From positions 11,684,843-11,706,765 of the forward strand of contig BFEA01000001.1 in NCBI GenBank assembly GCA_003427395.1: a DNA stretch of 21,923 nucleotides. Reading direction: 5' to 3'. Below the pieces are notes generated by a model, which saw nothing but the letters and a program-made list of their open reading frames with translations, was not told where the DNA came from and made no database searches. The DNA is from Chara braunii (Eukaryota; Streptophyta; Charophyceae; Charales; Characeae). Shown here piece after piece: positions 18,945 to 21,923 of the stretch (positions are counted from its first letter, which is position 1; each line of letters starts with the position of its first letter). Both the position numbers and the translations under genes were made by a program.

Positions 18945-18978
18945 GCTGGGCCAGTTCCATAAGTTGAGAAGATCCAGT
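18945..18978 (+). repeat. Hairpin repeat copy 1
   Basis: Core 18952-18971 (cagttccataagttgagaag). Arms GCTGGG (18945-18950) and TCCAGT (18973-18978) pair with four Watson-Crick and two G-T pairs. The inner part of the core is the most diverged of the seven copies. Confidence 0.65.
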
Positions 18979-19005
18979 GCTATGTTTATTTTGGATTGCC
19001 TGGAA

Positions 19006-19041
19006 AACCAGACATGTTCCATGAGTTTGGATGGTCTGGTT
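19006..19041 (+). repeat. Hairpin repeat copy 2
   Basis: Core 19014-19033 (atgttccatgagtttggatg) flanked by AACCAGAC (19006-19013) and GTCTGGTT (19034-19041), a perfect 8-bp stem. Inside the core TCCA can pair with TGGA. Confidence 0.85.
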
Positions 19042-19080
19042 GCTCTGACTTGAGAGGGCTGACTGTGAATGGTTTTCAGG

Positions 19081-19116
19081 GACCAAGCATGTTCCATAAG
19101 TTCGGATGACTTGTTT
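19081..19116 (+). repeat. Hairpin repeat copy 3
   Basis: Core 19089-19108 (atgttccataagttcggatg). Arms GACCAAGC and ACTTGTTT give five Watson-Crick pairs and one G-T pair, with two mismatches. This is the weakest stem after copy 7. Confidence 0.65.
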
Positions 19117-19152
19117 ATTTTGGGTTGTTGTCAGTTTCTTTGGTTCCTAAAC

Positions 19153-19199
19153 GAGGAGGTCTGAGCATATTCCATAAGTTTGGGTGGTTCAGCCTCTTC
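19153..19199 (+). repeat. Hairpin repeat copy 4
   Basis: Core 19167-19186 (atattccataagtttgggtg). Arms 19153-19166 and 19187-19199 (starting GTTCAGCC) form 13 pairs, eleven Watson-Crick and two G-T, with a single bulged T at 19160. This is the longest stem in the set. Confidence 0.82.
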
Positions 19200-19234
19200 C
19201 TGCTTTGGCTTTGAAAGAGAATGAACCAAACTGA

Positions 19235-19274
19235 GGACTAAGACATGTTCCATAAGTTTGGATGGTCTTGGTCC
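19235..19274 (+). repeat. Hairpin repeat copy 5
   Basis: Core 19245-19264 (atgttccataagtttggatg) between GGACTAAGAC (19235-19244) and GTCTTGGTCC (19265-19274): ten pairs, one of them T-G. Confidence 0.85.
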
Positions 19275-19348
19275 AACGCCACGCACATGTTGGAACCAGA
19301 AAGTTATAATTTGGCTGTATTTTATTATTATATTGTCTATGAACAGGC

Positions 19349-19387
19349 TAATCAGACAGGGTTCCATAAGTTTGGGTGGTCTGACTA
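19349..19387 (+). repeat. Hairpin repeat copy 6
   Basis: Core 19358-19378 is 21 bases (aggg replaces atg before ttccataag). Arms TCAGAC / GTCTGA pair perfectly, then a single mismatch and two more pairs (TA with TA). Confidence 0.8.
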
Positions 19388-19626
19388 TAGCTTAACACCA
19401 ACTGAAGAGAGCATTAATTAAGACTAAACTTGTGGTACGAAGGGGCAGACTGAATCTTGAGCTAAAGATGATCGGTTCAGTTATATGCTACCTCCGAAAA
19501 CTAAGTGCATACAATTATATAAAGTTGGGATATTTAAAGAGTTCAGGGCGACTAGGATGACCTAGTCTTATGCTCAAAGAAGATAAAAATTGTTGTGCCC
19601 TGTATTTGTGTATACTTCATGGCTGT

Positions 19627-19660
19627 GCTAGACATGTTCCATAAGTTTGGGTGGTATAGT
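19627..19660 (+). repeat. Hairpin repeat copy 7 (distant)
   Basis: Core 19634-19653 (atgttccataagtttgggtg) lies about 250 bases after copy 6. The arms give five Watson-Crick pairs and one G-T pair with one mismatch (CTAGAC against GTATAG). Confidence 0.7.
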
Positions 19661-20266
19661 TTTATGCCCTATGTAAGCTGGGTATAAAGGGATAAATCAT
19701 TGAGAGACCATGAACTATTGTTTGATAAAGTTGATTTTGGGATGGTGAGAGTACTTACCTTTGTGGTTTGACCTGCATGTGGCTGAGTGAGACTACTACC
19801 TAGTTTGGGTTCCAGTTGATAGGTAGTTGCTTTAGTTGCTCGCCGCGTGCTAGAACCATAGGAGTTAGTTTCAATTCCTGCATTTTATGGGCTAAGTTTT
19901 TTTACTTAGGTTAATTTCTGCATTTTCAAAGATATTTTATTTTACTTGGTCTTATATAAATCTTGGTAAGCCACTTTCTTTACGGGAAGCGTTGCCGAAA
20001 TTCTACAAAACCAATAAGTTAGTTAGACTTTGTCTTTTTCAGGGTCCAACTTTTCTGACTTTTAGCTTAGTAAAAATTTGAAAAACCTCCTTTGCTGATT
20101 CAAACTTTGTCCTTTTCAGGGTCCAGCTTTTCGCCGTGACCACACACACACACACACACACACAATCAATTTTATGTTTGTAAGACTTTCTCCTGTTGTC
20201 TGTCCTTCTGAGCTTTTTCCAAGTAGTTTCTTGTATGCCCAACGGAGCACCCTCGAGCAGTGCCAA
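19661..20266. other. No gene recognised; one 77-bp-spaced direct repeat
   Basis: actttgtctttttcagggtccaac at 20027 and actttgtccttttcagggtccagc at 20104 are near-identical and 77 bases apart; both contain a pyrimidine tract followed by CAG, like splice acceptors. A (CA)n tract follows at 20140-20165. The rest holds nothing recognised. Confidence 0.6.
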
Positions 20267-20301
20267 ACAGTCGGTGGTTCCTCGTTTGGAGTGCCTAACG
20301 C
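20267..20301. other. True genomic locus of the chimeric bases 1-35
   Basis: These 35 bases recur exactly at 1-35, where they abut the mate-pair junction adapter. Here they continue smoothly into flanking sequence on both sides, so this is the authentic copy. Confidence 0.9.
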
Positions 20302-20577
20302 ACTCTTATGGGGGCTGCTCGGTTCGGGATGTCTGTATTGCCTGTCAATGATTACGGATGTTCGTCGAGGTGACTCCCTGACTCAGTGGGTGGTGGGAAC
20401 CAACAGTCTGCAGGGTTCTATCGTGACGTGAGTAAGTCATGTGCTGCTTTGTTCCGTATTGGATGTGTGAACGTCCTCGTCTGCGCTCCGCCGCTGCCCT
20501 GGTGCCTGTCCCGCTTGCTTCGCGTGTGGTTCTTTGCGGGTTGATGTGTTCGTTGTGCGGTATGACCATGTTGTTGG

Positions 20578-20905
20578 TGTTGCCTTGCGCTTCGCTGCTC
20601 CGCTGCCATGCTGCTCATCCGTTGGTCGTGCTTTCCGTGCTTGCCGCTTGTGTCCCCTGTAGGTTGGTTGCCTTGTTGCTCGTGCCTTGTGCTCCGCTCC
20701 ACGGTTGCCCATCTGCTGGGTTACTCGCCCTATCGTCCCCTGCAGTGTTGTTGCCTTGCTTGTGTTGCCTTGTGCTTCACTACAAGGCTGCCGCGCTGCG
20801 TGCCATGTCGTTCCTTGCAGTCGTTTTTGGTGTTGGGCAACCGTGTTGCCTCTACTGTGTTGCCTGGTGCTTCACAGGGTTGCTGCCCGCTGCTATGTTC
20901 CTCTT
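20578..20905. repeat. Degenerate tandem repeat, about four units of 85-95 bp
   Basis: Units begin with gttgcct and contain a ccttgYgcttcRct-like word: about 20578, 20664, 20749 and 20844. The unit is T/C/G-rich and poor in A on this strand, which opens long spurious frames in two phases. Confidence 0.5.
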
Positions 20906-21232
20906 GGGGACAGTCTGCCTTCAACAAGGGTCAAAGGGTTCATGACCCAAACCATCAAATACGGGGATTCCGCAGATTGTCGAGGGTTCAGCCTCCTGAT
21001 GAGTCGGTGCAACTCCGACGAAACAATCTTTCATCTTTATTTTTTTCGGTCTGTCTTTTTGTCATACTTAGTTTTTTTTTGGTTGCTACTTATACCTTGC
21101 TGCTGTTTGGCTCGTTGTGGTTTCCCTGCTGCTTTGGGCTGGTTGTCTCCCCGCCTGCCTCCACCATGCCTTCCCTTGCCTTGTGTTGTTCGCCCTCTTA
21201 CGTGCTGCTTGTTTACTTCCCCCGCCTCCCCC

Positions 21233-21368
21233 GTGCCCTCCAGCGTCCGGTTGATTTTCATCATAGTGCCTCCCTGCCTTGCCAGTGTGCTGTTCGCCCC
21301 GTGCCCTCCTTCGTCCGCTGCTTGTTCATCATAGTGCGTCCCTGCCTTGCCAGTGTGCTGTTCCCACT
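21233..21368. repeat. 68-bp tandem repeat, two copies
   Basis: gtgccctcc-cgtccg-ttcatcatagtgc-tccctgccttgccagtgtgctgttc occurs at 21233-21300 and 21301-21368. The start of the unit (cccgcctcccccgtgccctccag) recurs at about 21487, so a third partial copy or a related segment is present. Confidence 0.8.
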
Positions 21369-21745
21369 GTGTGTCTGTCCACTCGCCTTGCCTTTGCCCT
21401 CAAGCCCTATGTCTATGTCTTCCGTGGGTACTACTTGTTTCTTAACTCGCTGTCTTTGCTTCGTCTTATCATGTTTTTGTGCCCGCCCGCCTCCCCCGTG
21501 CCCTCCAGCCTATGTGTTTTGTTGTTGATTGTCATCTATGTGCCTTGTACGTCTCCTCGGTGTGCATTACCTCCTGTTTGCTGCTCCCTGCCTCTCCCCA
21601 TGATAGTATGGCATTCAACTTTTCTTTATTTGCTTGTTTTGGTCATGCCACATGAAATGGACGATTTATTTTTCTGGTATGTTTCTTGACGTGCCTTTTC
21701 TGCGCAGCTCACCACGTCGACTGACGTGGGGGTTTGGTAACAATA

Positions 21746-21786
<41 letters not shown>

Positions 21787-21874
21787 CAGAAAATGGAGAA
21801 AAGAGAAAACGAAAAAATATATCGTTCCCCCCTCCGCTGACTTCTATCTAACCCTCCCCCTTTCCGCATGCCCC

Positions 21875-21923
<49 letters not shown>
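21369..21923. other. Low-complexity, no gene; ends in CT microsatellite
   Basis: T/C/G-rich sequence, then (CA)n at 21747-21783, then (CT)n from 21878 to the window end. No protein or RNA feature is recognised. Confidence 0.6.

Noticed and set aside
18945-19660. CRISPR array
   Set aside because: Spacing is irregular (60-276), repeat arms vary, and the window is eukaryotic.
18945-19660. microRNA precursor cluster
   Set aside because: Stems are 5-13 bp around a 20-nt core, far too short for a plant or algal pre-miRNA duplex.
20439-21528. Long Cys/Leu-rich open frames suggesting a membrane protein
   Set aside because: Two phases are open at once over A-poor degenerate tandem repeats; this is composition, not coding.

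Overview
The window is eukaryotic nuclear-type DNA. It has an intron-bearing housekeeping gene fragment, a decayed 7.1 kb LINE, a MITE, many CT/CA/GA microsatellites, two assembly gaps and large stretches with no gene. An ABT1/ESF2 exon with a plant-like RRM and an L1-type LINE with a zf-RVT-like C-terminus point to the green lineage. A streptophyte alga such as Chara is my best guess, but nothing here proves it. No complete, intact gene is visible.

Layout. 1-73 is artefact: 35 bases copied from 20267-20301, then the two Nextera mosaic ends of a mate-pair junction. 313-1117 (minus) is exon 1 of an ABT1/ESF2-like ribosome-biogenesis gene with long Glu tracts; three G-boxes lie upstream at 1455-1515. 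1536-2050 holds two diverged copies of a ~250 bp repeat, the first with tRNA-like A and B boxes. 2051-9193 is an L1-type LINE bounded by an AGATCAACAAA(A)TA target-site duplication. Its ORF1 carries a stop and its ORF2 carries five stops and about two frameshifts. 9195-10719 is non-coding or uncertain sequence with small tandem repeats and one 319-codon open frame. 10720-10922 is a run of Ns. 10923-11774 is microsatellite-rich.

11775-13341 is the most informative coding remnant. It is a Josephin-like cysteine protease domain (Cys-His-Asn triad with ataxin-3-like spacing) followed, through a duplicated VIDP linker, by a Cys/His-rich region with two RING-like units, the second ending in CPIC. 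A TGA codon, a 289 bp MITE that supplies a stop, and a 110 bp frame-shifting duplication break it. As inferred, the parent gene joined a deubiquitinase-type fold to an E3-type fold. 13724-13840 may be a separate P-loop NTPase exon.

14140-20266 has no recognisable gene. It contains a CT/CA microsatellite duplicated around a single N, a degenerate array at 16389-17320, and, at 18945-19660, the most striking signal of the window. Seven copies of a roughly 20-nt core (atgttccataagtttggRtg) are each flanked by arms complementary to one another. The arm sequences differ between copies while pairing is kept, which looks like covariation of a hairpin. 20267-21923 is T/C/G-rich, degenerate tandem sequence ending inside a CT microsatellite.
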